The notes beneath the pieces are model-generated. The model searched no databases. It was not told the DNA's origin and worked only from the letters and a program-made list of their open reading frames with translations. Of a stretch of 64,000 nucleotides of DNA, positions 15,900 to 25,267 are shown one piece after another (the first letter of the stretch is position 1; each line of letters opens with the position of its first letter). The stretch lies in NCBI RefSeq assembly GCF_003938605.1, contig NZ_RHWX01000008.1:62001-126000 (forward strand), in the 5' to 3' direction. The translations under genes and the position numbers were made by a program. Origin of the DNA: Brevundimonas sp. 357 (GTDB lineage Bacteria > Pseudomonadota > Alphaproteobacteria > Caulobacterales > Caulobacteraceae).

Positions 15900-17204
15900 T
15901 TACTGCTGGACGGCGCTGCGGCTGGGACCGAAACGGGCGCGGAAGTCGTCCAGGCGGATGGTGAACTCGTCCTGGGCCAGGAACGCCTCGTCGGTCATCT
16001 GGGGCTGTTCGTTCGGCTTGTACCAGCGGGCGTAGTTCGGCTCGTCCGAGGCGTAGCGCTTGAAGTGGGTCGAATAGGTGCGGACGCGCACGGTCGGAAC
16101 CTCGTCCGTCATGTCGAAGGCCATCAGCCGCAGCCAGCCGTCGCCCAGGCCCGGCGCCTTGCCCGCATCCAGCCCGGCGTCGACGGCGGCGCGGTTGCGG
16201 TCCTGATAGTCGGACAGCAGTTGATAGACGGCGCCGCCCTGGCGGTTCGGATCGGTGCGGAAGGCCTGGCCGTTGTGATGCCCGCTCAGGACCATGAAGA
16301 TCTGCGGATTCCGGCTGATCAGCTTGTCCCACACGCCCTGGGCGCTGTTGTCGAAGGGGTCGAGGGCGTTGATGTCCACGACCGGATGGGCGCGGCGCTG
16401 TCCCGTCTTGTCCAGGAAGTCGTGGGTGCTGATCAGGGTCGGCAGGCCGGGGTGGGCGTGGATGACGGTCTCGGCCCATTTCAGACTGGCGTCGGAGGGG
16501 GCGAACTGCAGGCCGATGTGCAGGAAACGGTAGCCGCCGGCCTCGAATACCTGGGCGCTGTCGGCGCCGCCGTCGTGCGATCCGACGTACCAGGAGCGAT
16601 CCTTGAAGAAGGGCGAGGCGGCGCCGAAGACGCGGACCCATTCGGTCAGCCCCCCGACATGGATCATGCCCAGGCGACGCAGGTCGCCCTCGGGCGCGGT
16701 CAGGTCGCGCGGCCAGGACTCTTCCCACCACTGGGCGTCATAGTCGTGGTTGCCGGGCACGGCCGAGAAAGGCAGGGCGCCGTCCAGCAGGCGATAGGCG
16801 GCGATGGAGGCGGGAATCTCCACCTCGCGCACGCCCGACGCCCATTTCGCCGGGCCCATGCCGGAGGGCAGGGCGCGGGGACTGAAGCCGCGCGCGGCGT
16901 GGTCCGGGTCGATGTCGATGATGGGATGCTGCCACACGTCGCCTACGCCGGTGGCGAAGACGATGTCGCCGCCGCGCGATGCGGCGTTGTCGGCGATGAA
17001 GCGGAACTGCTCCGTCATCATATCCCGCGCGTCGAACGGAAAGCCGGCCGCCCGCTGGCGCGTGTGATCGACATAGTTCTGAGTGTCGGGGATCACGGCG
17101 ATGGTGAAACGGGCGTCGGTCGCCTGCTGGGCCAGGCTGGGGGCGGCCGCCAGCAGGCCGAGGGCCAGGACGGTCGAGCGGAACAGCTTACGCATCATCG
17201 ACAT
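15900..17204 (-). CDS. Exported calcineurin-like metallophosphoesterase
   Basis: 434 residues with a signal peptide (cleavage near SLAQQ, about residue 26). Motifs of the binuclear metallophosphoesterase fold are visible: PDTQNYVD (about 39-46), GVGDVW (about 87-92), VPGNHDYD (about 149-156), an STHD (about 262-265) and SGHHNGQAF (about 309-317). It probably hydrolyses phosphate esters in the periplasm; the substrate is unknown. It lies 5 bases beyond the phoD remnant's start and downstream of the TonB-dependent receptor, a layout that suggests uptake and cleavage of an organic phosphate. Confidence 0.85.
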   Translation of the reverse strand: MSMMRKLFRSTVLALGLLAAAPSLAQQATDARFTIAVIPDTQNYVDHTRQRAAGFPFDARDMMTEQFRFIADNAASRGGDIVFATGVGDVWQHPIIDIDPDHAARGFSPRALPSGMGPAKWASGVREVEIPASIAAYRLLDGALPFSAVPGNHDYDAQWWEESWPRDLTAPEGDLRRLGMIHVGGLTEWVRVFGAASPFFKDRSWYVGSHDGGADSAQVFEAGGYRFLHIGLQFAPSDASLKWAETVIHAHPGLPTLISTHDFLDKTGQRRAHPVVDINALDPFDNSAQGVWDKLISRNPQIFMVLSGHHNGQAFRTDPNRQGGAVYQLLSDYQDRNRAAVDAGLDAGKAPGLGDGWLRLMAFDMTDEVPTVRVRTYSTHFKRYASDEPNYARWYKPNEQPQMTDEAFLAQDEFTIRLDDFRARFGPSRSAVQQ

Positions 17205-17276
17205 GGGCGCATCTCACTCTCTTCGTATGAAAAGGGAGCGAGGCTCCGGGTCTGGCCCGAAGCCTCGCAGGCGGGA

Positions 17277-19511
17277 TCAGTAGCGATAGCTTACGCGGGC
17301 GCTCCAGGTGCGCGGGGCGTTGGGCGAGCCGGTGGACGCCGAGATGAAGCGGTTGCGCGACTCTTCCGAATAGGCGTTCGTCAGATTGTTGACGAAGAGG
17401 CCGAAGGCGTAGCCGCCGTTCATCGGACGGAACGTCAGGTTGGCGTTCATCAGCCAGTAGTCGCCGATGATAGAGTTGGACGAGGTGCTGAACTTCTCGC
17501 TGCGATAGGCGTAGTTGGTTTCAGCCTCGACGCCCCAGTCGCCGATCTGGTGCTCATAGGCGATCGAACCCTTGTAGTCGAAGCGCGGGAAGGGCAGGCG
17601 CTCGCCCGCGCGGTCGCTGTAAATGATGGTGTTGTACTCGCCCGTCACCGGATCCTTGGCGGCTTCGGTAGCCGAGGCGTTGACGAAGAAGAACTCGTCA
17701 TATTCCCCGTATTTGTAGCCGACCGCCTGGGTGATGGTCAGGTTGTCGAGGGGCTGCCAGCGCAGTTCCAGCTCGGCGCCCTGGATGTGAGATTTCGGCA
17801 CGTTGATCATGCGGCCGACGCGCCCGGTCTGGGTGTAAAGCACGCCCTGAAGTTGCTGGTCGCGGTAGTCGTAGTAGTAGATCGCCGCGTTCGCCTGGAG
17901 CCGGTTGTCGAACAGGCTGGCCTTGACGCCCGTTTCATAGGCGATCAGTTCCTCGAATTTGAACGGTTCCAACTGATCGGGCAGTCCGCTGTTGTAGGTG
18001 GTGAACCCGCCGGATTTCACCCCGCGCGAGACGTTGGCGTAGGCCAGCACGCTGTCGCTGAAGGCGTACTCGGCACCGATCTTGCCGGTCCATTCGCCCA
18101 TGCTCTGGGCTTTGGAAGCGGTGGCGTTGACGCGCGGGACCGGAGCCAGAACCTCGGTCTTGAAGTCGTTCAGTTCACGAGTCTCGTCCTCGTAGCGCAG
18201 GCCGCCGATCAGGGTCAGGCGATCCGTCAGGCGGTAGTCCACATTGGCGAAGGCGCCCGTCGTCTGGACCTTCTGGCCGTAGGTGGTGCTCATCCAGAAG
18301 GCGAGGTTCTTCGCTTCCGAGAAGTCGGAATAGAAACCGCCGTCAATGTCTTCGGTCGCGTGATAGAGACCGGCCAGCCATTGCAGGCGACCGTCGCCGT
18401 TCGAGGCCAGGCGCACTTCCTGCGAGATCGTCTCGATGTCGTTGAAGAAGTAGGTGCCGGCTTCGTTCGAGGCCGTGGCGTCCCAGTCGTTGAACTCCTT
18501 GCGGTCGAAGGCTTCATAGGCGGCGACGGCGGTCAGGGTGGCCCAGCCCAGGTCGTGGTTCAGACGCAGACTGACGCCCTTGCCTTCGTTATCGCGGAAC
18601 GGCTTGGCGTTGGGCGAGACGCCGATCAGCTGGGCGAAATAGGAAGAGATGCCCCAGCCGGTGATCCGGTGGGCCGTGTCGATCGGATAGACCTTGCCGC
18701 CGCCCGACGTGAAGGGAGTGGTGATCAGGCGCAGGCCCCGACCGTCCGACTTGTCCTGGCTGTAGTGGACGTTCAGGTCGAGGTCGGTCAGGTCGCTGGG
18801 GCGCCAGTTCAGGCGCAGGCGTAGGGCCTTGGTGTCCTTGTCGCCCAGGGTTTCGCCCGTGTCGCGGTGGTATTGCCAGCCGCCGCCGGTCTCGGCTGCG
18901 ACGGCCAGGCGGGCGCTCAGGGTTCCGGCGATTGGACCCGAAACAAAACCCTCAAGCTTGGCGGCGTCATAGCTGCCGTAGCTGGCGTTGAAGCCGGCCG
19001 TGACATAGTCCGTCGGTGCGCCGGTGATGATGCTGACTGCGCCGCCGGTGGTGTTGCGGCCGTACAAGGTGCCCTGCGGCCCGCGCAGGACTTCGATGCG
19101 GGCGATGTCGAATAGCTGGCCCTGGGTCATCACGCCGTAGGGATAGGCGACTTCGTCGATATAGACGCCGACCGTCGAAGTGTTGTTGGCGGCGTAGTCC
19201 GTCAGGCCGACGCCGCGGATGCGGAACTGGGGCTGGCCGCCGCCCAGTTGGCTGTCGACTTCCATGCTGGGAACGGCGTTTTCCAGGTCATTGACCGTCT
19301 GGATGTTGCGCTTGTCCAGATCCTCGCCGGACACGACCGTCAGGGCCAGGCCGACCTTCTGCGCGGATTCCTCGCGGCGCTGGGCGGTGACGATGACGTC
19401 CTGAACGGTGGTGGCCTGCGGCTCGGTCGTGACCTCGGCCGCCGCGGGCGCCGCCAGGAGCAGTGCGGCGCTGGAAGCGCCGAAGAGAAGACGGTTCATG
19501 TGTCGATCCAT
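17277..19511 (-). CDS. TonB-dependent outer-membrane receptor
   Basis: 744 residues from ATG at 19511 (19499 is an alternative; neither has a strong ribosome site). A signal peptide ends near PAAAE, followed by a TonB-box region (TTVQDVIVTAQRR), a plug domain with FRIRGVG and IEVLRGPQGTLYGRNTTGGAV, and a beta-barrel that ends in the usual aromatic residue (RVSYRY). Such receptors import siderophores, vitamin B12, plant compounds or other bulky substrates using proton-motive force. The substrate is not evident, but the downstream phosphoesterase and phoD remnant hint at a phosphorylated compound. Probably controlled by the adjacent double TetR protein. Confidence 0.9.
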   Translation of the reverse strand: MDRHMNRLLFGASSAALLLAAPAAAEVTTEPQATTVQDVIVTAQRREESAQKVGLALTVVSGEDLDKRNIQTVNDLENAVPSMEVDSQLGGGQPQFRIRGVGLTDYAANNTSTVGVYIDEVAYPYGVMTQGQLFDIARIEVLRGPQGTLYGRNTTGGAVSIITGAPTDYVTAGFNASYGSYDAAKLEGFVSGPIAGTLSARLAVAAETGGGWQYHRDTGETLGDKDTKALRLRLNWRPSDLTDLDLNVHYSQDKSDGRGLRLITTPFTSGGGKVYPIDTAHRITGWGISSYFAQLIGVSPNAKPFRDNEGKGVSLRLNHDLGWATLTAVAAYEAFDRKEFNDWDATASNEAGTYFFNDIETISQEVRLASNGDGRLQWLAGLYHATEDIDGGFYSDFSEAKNLAFWMSTTYGQKVQTTGAFANVDYRLTDRLTLIGGLRYEDETRELNDFKTEVLAPVPRVNATASKAQSMGEWTGKIGAEYAFSDSVLAYANVSRGVKSGGFTTYNSGLPDQLEPFKFEELIAYETGVKASLFDNRLQANAAIYYYDYRDQQLQGVLYTQTGRVGRMINVPKSHIQGAELELRWQPLDNLTITQAVGYKYGEYDEFFFVNASATEAAKDPVTGEYNTIIYSDRAGERLPFPRFDYKGSIAYEHQIGDWGVEAETNYAYRSEKFSTSSNSIIGDYWLMNANLTFRPMNGGYAFGLFVNNLTNAYSEESRNRFISASTGSPNAPRTWSARVSYRY

Positions 19512-19745
19512 CGGGCAGCGCGGGCGATCCAGTCGCTCGGGCTGGAGAGTTGGGGAGGGCCGCGAGCAACTGCTGTGTTCAGGCCGTGGCGCGGCGACAA
19601 AGGCCGAGATGATCGACCGTCTATGATGCCGCGCGACCGGATTGAAAAAACAACTGTTCGACAACGTCTCCGCTGTAGGGGATGGTCGTTATGCTTTGGT
19701 GACGCTTATTTGAAGTGTTGCCGTCGAGTCTGCAACAGAGAGAAA

Positions 19746-19760
19746 GTTCCGTATAGGAAC
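19746..19760. promoter_or_regulatory. Inverted repeat upstream of the TonB receptor
   Basis: GTTCC-GTATA-GGAAC lies about 235 bases upstream of the receptor start and just beyond the TetR gene's stop codon. It could be an operator for that regulator, but it does not match the palindrome upstream of the TetR gene itself (21093-21110). Confidence 0.3.
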
Positions 19761-19771
19761 GTTTGTTCGAA

Positions 19772-21031
19772 TTAGTCGTGTTGCGTGACCAAGGTCGCAG
19801 CGGCGGCCCGCAGACGCGCCGCGTCCGGCGCATCGCCCGTCGCCGCCGCCATGATGGCCGCGCCCTTGATCCATAAGGCGAAACGGGTCGCCGCGCGGCG
19901 CGTCAGGTCGAACTGAGGCGGCCATAGCTCGTCGCGGTTGATGTAGTTGCCGCCGCCTTCGGGCCCGCGCAGGATCATCGCCAGCTCCTGGAAGGAGGGA
20001 TCGCGGCGGGCCTGCAGGCAGACCTGGGCGATCAGTCGGGCGTATTTGACGTAGAAGCCGCGCTCGCCGCCCGGAGGCGTCTCCAGGGTAAGGGCCATCA
20101 TCTCGCCCCATCGCTGCACGTCCGGGGGGCCGGCGCCCAGCGGATGGCGGTAATCGAGGTAGCGGGGCATCTCGCGGAAGACGGCGTGCCAGATCGCGTC
20201 GATCACGAACCGCCGCATATCCGCCCAGTGGTAGGCGATGGTGGAGGTCGAAGTGCCGATCTCCGTGCTGACCGATCGGTTGGTGACGACCCCGACGCCC
20301 TTGCTCAGGATCTGGTCCGCGGCGACGTCCAGCAGGCGGCGCTTGATGGAGTCGGGTTCCAGCCCGTCCCCCGGCGCCTTGGGAATCACCATCCGATCGA
20401 CATAGCTTTCGGTCGCCGAGGCCGGATCGTCGGGGCGGCTGAAGGCCCGGTCGATCAGGCCGCCCAACCCCTCGGCCGCGATCACCTCATAGTCGGAGCG
20501 ACCGCCCAGGGCGCCGACGTAAAACTGCTCGATGATCAGATAGGTGGAGATCGCCTCGCCGAACGATTCCAGGCCGGGGCGACGCGACAGGAAGGCCGTC
20601 CAGGCGTTGCGCCGCATCAGATCCCAGCGTCGCAGCAGGGGAGGCAGGAAGGCGGCCGGATCGGGGCTGACCAGCAGCTCCTCCCACACCCGAGCGAAGT
20701 CGGCCGAGGGCGCGGCGCGTTCCCTCAGATAGCGGGCGGTCAGGGCCAGCAGGCTGTCGCGACTGAGCGCCAGGGCGTCGACGCCGGCGAAGAATGACTC
20801 GTGATAGGCCTTGTCCTGCTCGAAGGCCCTGAAGGCGATCGCCTCGATCAATCCCGCCTTGGCGCCGAACAGGTTGACGATGACGGTCGTGCTCTTGCCC
20901 ACGGCCTGGGCCAGGTCTCGCAGCGTCAGGCCGCGTAGGCCGACGTTTGTGACCAGGGTCATGGCGGCGGCGGCGACGCGGTCGGCTTCAAGTGAGCGTG
21001 AGGAGGCAGGCGTCGTCATCACTGACTGCAT
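19772..21031 (-). CDS. Regulator with two TetR-type DNA-binding domains
   Basis: 419 residues from ATG at 21031, chosen because GAGG lies six bases upstream. The N-terminal half has a TetR helix-turn-helix (about 14-65: AAAAMTLVTNVGLRGLTLRD and then STTVIVNLFGAKAGLIEAI) and a ligand-domain-like helical stretch. A second helix-turn-helix follows at about 230-285 (DVAADQILSKGVGVVTNRSV, TSTSTIAYHWADMRRFVIDA). It is thus a tandem fusion of two TetR units, normally 190-220 residues each. A perfect palindrome 62 bases upstream suggests autorepression, and the TonB receptor downstream is the likely target. Confidence 0.8.
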   Translation of the reverse strand: MQSVMTTPASSRSLEADRVAAAAMTLVTNVGLRGLTLRDLAQAVGKSTTVIVNLFGAKAGLIEAIAFRAFEQDKAYHESFFAGVDALALSRDSLLALTARYLRERAAPSADFARVWEELLVSPDPAAFLPPLLRRWDLMRRNAWTAFLSRRPGLESFGEAISTYLIIEQFYVGALGGRSDYEVIAAEGLGGLIDRAFSRPDDPASATESYVDRMVIPKAPGDGLEPDSIKRRLLDVAADQILSKGVGVVTNRSVSTEIGTSTSTIAYHWADMRRFVIDAIWHAVFREMPRYLDYRHPLGAGPPDVQRWGEMMALTLETPPGGERGFYVKYARLIAQVCLQARRDPSFQELAMILRGPEGGGNYINRDELWPPQFDLTRRAATRFALWIKGAAIMAAATGDAPDAARLRAAAATLVTQHD

Positions 21032-21092
21032 GGCCGCCTCGGGCGTTTGTGTCGAGACCTGATCGCATCGACGCCACGACGAGCACTGCGAT

Positions 21093-21110
21093 CTAGTCAA
21101 AATTGACTAG
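21093..21110. promoter_or_regulatory. TetR-type operator palindrome
   Basis: CTAGTCAA-AA-TTGACTAG is a perfect 8+8 palindrome in the gap between the double-TetR gene and the divergent pilus operon. TetR repressors typically bind such AGTCAA/TTGACT repeats, so autoregulation is likely. It lies about 140 bases upstream of the pilin gene, so control of the pilus operon is possible but less sure. Confidence 0.6.
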
Positions 21111-21249
21111 CTCAAGATGAGTATCAATCTTGGGGATGTTCGCTCCGGGGGCGGGATTTAAATGGCGAGATTGTGGCGAGTAGCCGCAAGTCCAGGCGGC
21201 GGAGACGGCGACCTGGGTTGTCGAAAAATCAAGAATCCCGGAGGCGAAG

Positions 21250-21843
21250 ATGCGTACTTTGATGATTACTGCGGCCGCCACCGCCGCAGCGGCTCTGTTG
21301 GCTCTGCCTGGCGTTTCCAGCGCCCAGACCAATGTGACGGTCAGCACCAGCGTGACCAATTTCTGCGGCATCGGGCTGGCCAACGTGGCCGGCGGCAATG
21401 TCGCCGTGGCCAATGGCGCGCGCCAGAAAGTCACCACCCTGCGGATGTCGTGTAACGCCCCGACCGGCGCCAAGCTGACCTCCAGCGCCCAGAACGGCGA
21501 CTTCAAGTCGGCTGCGGGCGTTCTGATCAACTACGACTGGGACCTGGTGGTCCAGCAAGTGCCGAGCCTGGGTTTCCCGGCTCAGGACACTTGGCCCGGC
21601 AGCCCGGCCGTCATCACCAACTCGGGCGGCTATAGCCAGGCTCTGGCGGACGGCATCTTCGCCGATCTGTTCCTGAACCTTTGCTACAACGTCCCCGGCG
21701 GCCCCGGCGTCGGCGGCTCGCAAGGCGACAACACCAACCCCGGTTCGTCGGGCTGCGCGGCTGCGCCGTCTGGTCCGGGCGCGGCGTCGGCTCCGGCCGG
21801 CACCTATACGGAGGTCTTCACCTTCACGCTGAACCCGGCTTGA
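21250..21843 (+). CDS. Major pilin-like subunit of an archaic chaperone-usher pilus
   Basis: 197 residues with a signal peptide (cleavage near VSSAQ, about residue 25) and a GGAGGCGAAG ribosome site. The mature part begins with alternating beta strands (TNVTVSTSVTNFCGIG), has four Cys and ends in a beta strand (YTEVFTFTLNPA), in the style of spore-coat-U/CsuA-like pilins. Position directly before a PapD-like chaperone and usher gene supports the call. No named pilin family is certain. A strong terminator follows at 21854, which would make this gene's message more abundant than the rest of the operon. Confidence 0.65.
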   Translation: MRTLMITAAATAAAALLALPGVSSAQTNVTVSTSVTNFCGIGLANVAGGNVAVANGARQKVTTLRMSCNAPTGAKLTSSAQNGDFKSAAGVLINYDWDLVVQQVPSLGFPAQDTWPGSPAVITNSGGYSQALADGIFADLFLNLCYNVPGGPGVGGSQGDNTNPGSSGCAAAPSGPGAASAPAGTYTEVFTFTLNPA

Positions 21844-21853
21844 TCGAGCCAGA

Positions 21854-21881
21854 ACGGGGAGCCTTCAGGCTCCCCGTTTTT
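21854..21881 (+). terminator. Rho-independent terminator inside the pilus operon
   Basis: Perfect 10-base arms ACGGGGAGCC / GGCTCCCCGT around a TTCA loop, followed by TTTTTCTTTT. It lies between the pilin and chaperone genes. Partial read-through would give much more pilin than chaperone and usher. Confidence 0.85.
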
Positions 21882-21912
21882 CTTTTCGCATTACTGCAGG
21901 GGAGATGCAGTT

Positions 21913-22650
21913 ATGAGATTCCAAGTCGTCGCAACTTCAGTGCTCTGCCTGATGATGGCCATGACGGCGCCGTCCGATGCGCGCGCCATGGACGTCTCGC
22001 CGATGGTGGCCAAGATCACGCCTTCAGGAAGCGGATCCAGCTATCGACTGACCGTACGCAACACCAGCACGGCGCCGGCCACGGTCGAGATCGAAGTCTA
22101 TCGCATGCAGGTCGATGAAAACGGCCACCGCAGCCTGGTCCCCGAAGACGACGACATCGGAGTCTTTCCGGTGCAGTCGGTCATCCCGCCCAATCGCGAG
22201 CAGGTGGTGCAGGTGCGCTACCTGGGCGACGGCGGCCCCGAAGGAAAGATGTACCTGGTTCGTGCGGCGCAGTTGCCGATCGACATGCAGTCGGTCACAG
22301 GCGACACCGAAGCGGGCGCAGACATAAAGCTGGCCTTCACCATCAACACCTACGTCTTCGTGGCCCCGACCAGCGCCAGGGCCGCAGTGGAGGTGACGTC
22401 GGTCTCGCGAGCGGCGAACGGCGACGTTCTTTTGACTGCGCGTAATACAGGCGACGGCTTCGCCCATCTGCGCGAGGCGCGTTTCACGCTGAAGACCGCG
22501 GATGGCCGGACGCATGAAGTTCCGGCGGCGGACATCGATGTCGGCGAGGTCAGCGTGATGGCGGGCGGCGCCACGCGCAACATCCGCATCCCGGCGGCAT
22601 TGGCGGCGGAAGCCGGCGGCGACGTGACCGCCTCGATCGTCCTGCTGTGA
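21913..22650 (+). CDS. PapD/CsuC-like periplasmic pilus chaperone
   Basis: 245 residues with a signal peptide (cleavage near SDARAM). Two immunoglobulin-like domains are expected: the first with the chaperone pattern SYRLTVRNTSTAPATVEIEV, PPNREQVVQVRY and a G1-strand-like KLAFTINTYVFVAP; the second with SRAANGDVLLTARNTGDGFA. Such chaperones donate a beta strand to pilin subunits and hand them to the usher. The usher start lies one base after this stop codon. Confidence 0.85.
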   Translation: MRFQVVATSVLCLMMAMTAPSDARAMDVSPMVAKITPSGSGSSYRLTVRNTSTAPATVEIEVYRMQVDENGHRSLVPEDDDIGVFPVQSVIPPNREQVVQVRYLGDGGPEGKMYLVRAAQLPIDMQSVTGDTEAGADIKLAFTINTYVFVAPTSARAAVEVTSVSRAANGDVLLTARNTGDGFAHLREARFTLKTADGRTHEVPAADIDVGEVSVMAGGATRNIRIPAALAAEAGGDVTASIVLL

Positions 22651-22651
22651 G

Positions 22652-25267
22652 ATGCCTGGCCGCAATCGGATCTGGCGGCGCCTCGGCGCCGCGGCCTGCC
22701 TGGGCGGCAGCGTCGCGTCCGCCAGCAACGCCGAAGCCCCGTTCGCTGCGGATGAAGTCATTCGCACGGCGCCAAACTATCCAGAAGTCACCTACGGCGC
22801 CGCCGCCGTAGTCCCGGTCGAGCGAGACGCCCCTGACGTCCTGCTCGCCGCCGGCGCCGCGTCGAGTGTTCCCCCCGCGCTCGATGCGGCGGCCGGCGGA
22901 CCCCAGGAGCAGGCTCCGTCGCCCCGGCCCACGCCGGTGCTGAGCCCGATCCAGGGGCCGTTGACCCTCGATGGTCGCTATCTGGGCGATCTGGCGGGGG
23001 AGGTGGACATGCAAGGCGAGGGGGTGGTCGATGCGGAGGCGCTGATGGACCTTCTGGGCCCCAGCCTCGCGCCCGCCCAGCGCGAGCGGTTGAAAACGAT
23101 TATCGCGTCGCAGCGGCGCGTGAACATGGCTGATCTGAGAGGCGATGGCTTTTCGTTGAGCTTTGACCCTCTGGCGCTGACGTTCGTCGCCGATCTGTCG
23201 GCCGGGGCCAGGGCGCGGCGAGACGTCAGCTTCAACCGCAACGAACTGGTCGATCCGGCGTCGTTTGATCAACCGGCCAATTTCTCGGCCGGCGCCAATA
23301 TCACGGTGGCGCAGCAGTATTCGCACACCGAGGACCGGTTCGCGCCCTTGTCGGGCGGGATCGACATGTTCGTCAATTTCGGCGGTTTCGACGGCGTGAC
23401 GCTAACGGCGGGAGGCGACTATGACGGCAGTTCGACGGATGAGCGTTGGCGTCGCCGCGAGATCAGGCTGACCAAGGATTTGTTTCAATCGGCCGTGCGC
23501 CTTACGGCGGGCGAATTCGCACCGCCGGTCGAGAGCTTTCAGGGATCGCGGCGGTTTCTGGGCCTGTCGGCGGCGCGGGCCTATTCGACTATCCGGCCGT
23601 TTCAGAACGTGCGGCCGGCCGGCCGGCGTCAGTTCGTGCTGGATCGCCCGGCGCTCGTGGTGGTCGAAGTCAACGGGGTGATCATAGAGCGGCTGCGCCT
23701 GGACGCCGGCCCCTATTCCCTGGGCGACTTCCCGTTTGGCCAGGGCGCCAACACCGTGCGCCTGCTTGTTGAGGACAATACGGGGCAAAGAGAGATCGCC
23801 GTGTTCGATCTGTTCGGCGGCGCGGGGCTTCTGGATCCCGGCGTTCTGGACTTCGGCGTGTCGGCCGGGGTGCTGGAAGAGGGCGGGTCTCTGGAATACG
23901 GTTCGTCCCTGGCCGCCTCGGGCTTTGTCCGCAAAGGGATTAGCGACGTGCTGACCCTGGGCGCCAACGCCCAATTGGCGGAAGGGCGCGGGCAAGTGGG
24001 CGGTCTGGCCGTATGGGGCAGCCGCGTCGGCCTGATTCAGGCCAGCGCCGCCGTCAGTCACAACGGCGATACGGGCGAGCAGGGCTACATCGCCTCCGTC
24101 GACTATCTGCGCGAGACCACCTTCGGACGTGAGATCGACCTGCGGCTCGTGGCGTCGGTGCAGGCCACTAGCCGATACTTCCAGAACGCCTTTGAAAGTT
24201 CAGCCTTCAATCGGGAGCAGTGGCGCGCGGCGGGGCAGGCCTTGCTGAGGTTTCGCGCCTATACCCTGGGGTTCGGCGCGGCCTTCGTGAAGGGGCGAGG
24301 CGAACGGGATCGGACCGACTTCAACATGAACGTGGGCCGGTCATTCCGTCGCTTCGGCGTCAATATGACCGTGCAGCGCACAACTGCGCTGGATGGCCGT
24401 GACGATACGCGTTTCGGGATCAACCTGACCACTCGTTTCGGCGGACGTTGGAGCGGGGTGGCGCGGTACGACACCCAGAACGACCTGCGCGAAGTGGGTA
24501 TCTCGCGCTCCTCGACCGGGCGGTTGAACGACTTGAGCGGCGACCTGCGTTTCTCTGAGGATCGGACGCAGCAGACCATCGCGGGCGACCTGCGCTATAT
24601 CAACAACCGTTTCGACGCTGAGCTCATCTCAAACCGGCTGGTGTCAAGCCAGCCGGGCGGGGCGACGCGACAGGAATCGTTGTGGCGGGCCTCGACCATG
24701 GTCGGTTACGCAAACGGAGCCTTCGGCATCGGGCGTTCTGCGCGCGAAGGTTTCGTCATCGCCACTGGCCATCCGACGCTGAAGGGCGCGCGAGTCAGTT
24801 TGACCGATTCCAGCGGCTATCCGGTCGCCAACAGCGGCTGGTTCGGGCCGGCGCTGGCGGGCGTCGATCGCGGCTACGGCGTGCGGCGCTATGAGTTGGA
24901 GGTCGACCCCTTGCCCGAGGGGTATGACCTGGGCAGCGGCGTGATTTCCGCTTTCCCCGGCTTCGGCAACGGCTATCGCTTCGTGGTCGGCAGCGACGCC
25001 TCGCATACCGCGCGCGGCTATCTGATCTCGCCCGAAGGGCCGGTCGCCTTGATCGGGGGCATGATCGTGGCCGCCGGAAGCGAAGACGAGGCGCACGGCA
25101 AGCCCTTCTTCACCAATCGAAACGGCCGCTTCATCGCCGACGGCCTGTCCCCCGGTCGCTATCGGTTGGTGATCAAGGGGCGGACGGTCGGGGAATTTGT
25201 CATCCCGGATAGTGCTGAAGGAGTAAGCGATGTGGGTGAAATCAAAACCCCCGGACCGGTGTCATAG
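22652..25267 (+). CDS. Outer-membrane fimbrial usher (PapC/CsuD-like)
   Basis: 871 residues. After a short N-terminal signal region and a Pro/Ala-rich segment comes usher-type sequence: NPLVDPASF-like repeats of barrel strands, a plug-like region (VVEVNGVIIERLRLDAGPYS, DFPFGQGANTVRLLVEDNTG) characteristic of archaic ushers, a long barrel, and a C-terminal beta-sandwich (GRFIADGLSPGRYRLVIKG). Ushers form the pore through which chaperone-bound subunits are assembled. One-base gap to the chaperone; its 3' end overlaps the adhesin gene by 38 bases. Confidence 0.85.
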   Translation: MPGRNRIWRRLGAAACLGGSVASASNAEAPFAADEVIRTAPNYPEVTYGAAAVVPVERDAPDVLLAAGAASSVPPALDAAAGGPQEQAPSPRPTPVLSPIQGPLTLDGRYLGDLAGEVDMQGEGVVDAEALMDLLGPSLAPAQRERLKTIIASQRRVNMADLRGDGFSLSFDPLALTFVADLSAGARARRDVSFNRNELVDPASFDQPANFSAGANITVAQQYSHTEDRFAPLSGGIDMFVNFGGFDGVTLTAGGDYDGSSTDERWRRREIRLTKDLFQSAVRLTAGEFAPPVESFQGSRRFLGLSAARAYSTIRPFQNVRPAGRRQFVLDRPALVVVEVNGVIIERLRLDAGPYSLGDFPFGQGANTVRLLVEDNTGQREIAVFDLFGGAGLLDPGVLDFGVSAGVLEEGGSLEYGSSLAASGFVRKGISDVLTLGANAQLAEGRGQVGGLAVWGSRVGLIQASAAVSHNGDTGEQGYIASVDYLRETTFGREIDLRLVASVQATSRYFQNAFESSAFNREQWRAAGQALLRFRAYTLGFGAAFVKGRGERDRTDFNMNVGRSFRRFGVNMTVQRTTALDGRDDTRFGINLTTRFGGRWSGVARYDTQNDLREVGISRSSTGRLNDLSGDLRFSEDRTQQTIAGDLRYINNRFDAELISNRLVSSQPGGATRQESLWRASTMVGYANGAFGIGRSAREGFVIATGHPTLKGARVSLTDSSGYPVANSGWFGPALAGVDRGYGVRRYELEVDPLPEGYDLGSGVISAFPGFGNGYRFVVGSDASHTARGYLISPEGPVALIGGMIVAAGSEDEAHGKPFFTNRNGRFIADGLSPGRYRLVIKGRTVGEFVIPDSAEGVSDVGEIKTPGPVS

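Noticed and set aside
15882..18824. A 980-codon plus-strand open frame
   Set aside because: It runs opposite the metallophosphoesterase and TonB-receptor genes, which have clear motifs. Long antisense frames are common in GC-rich DNA; the translation has no domain resemblance.
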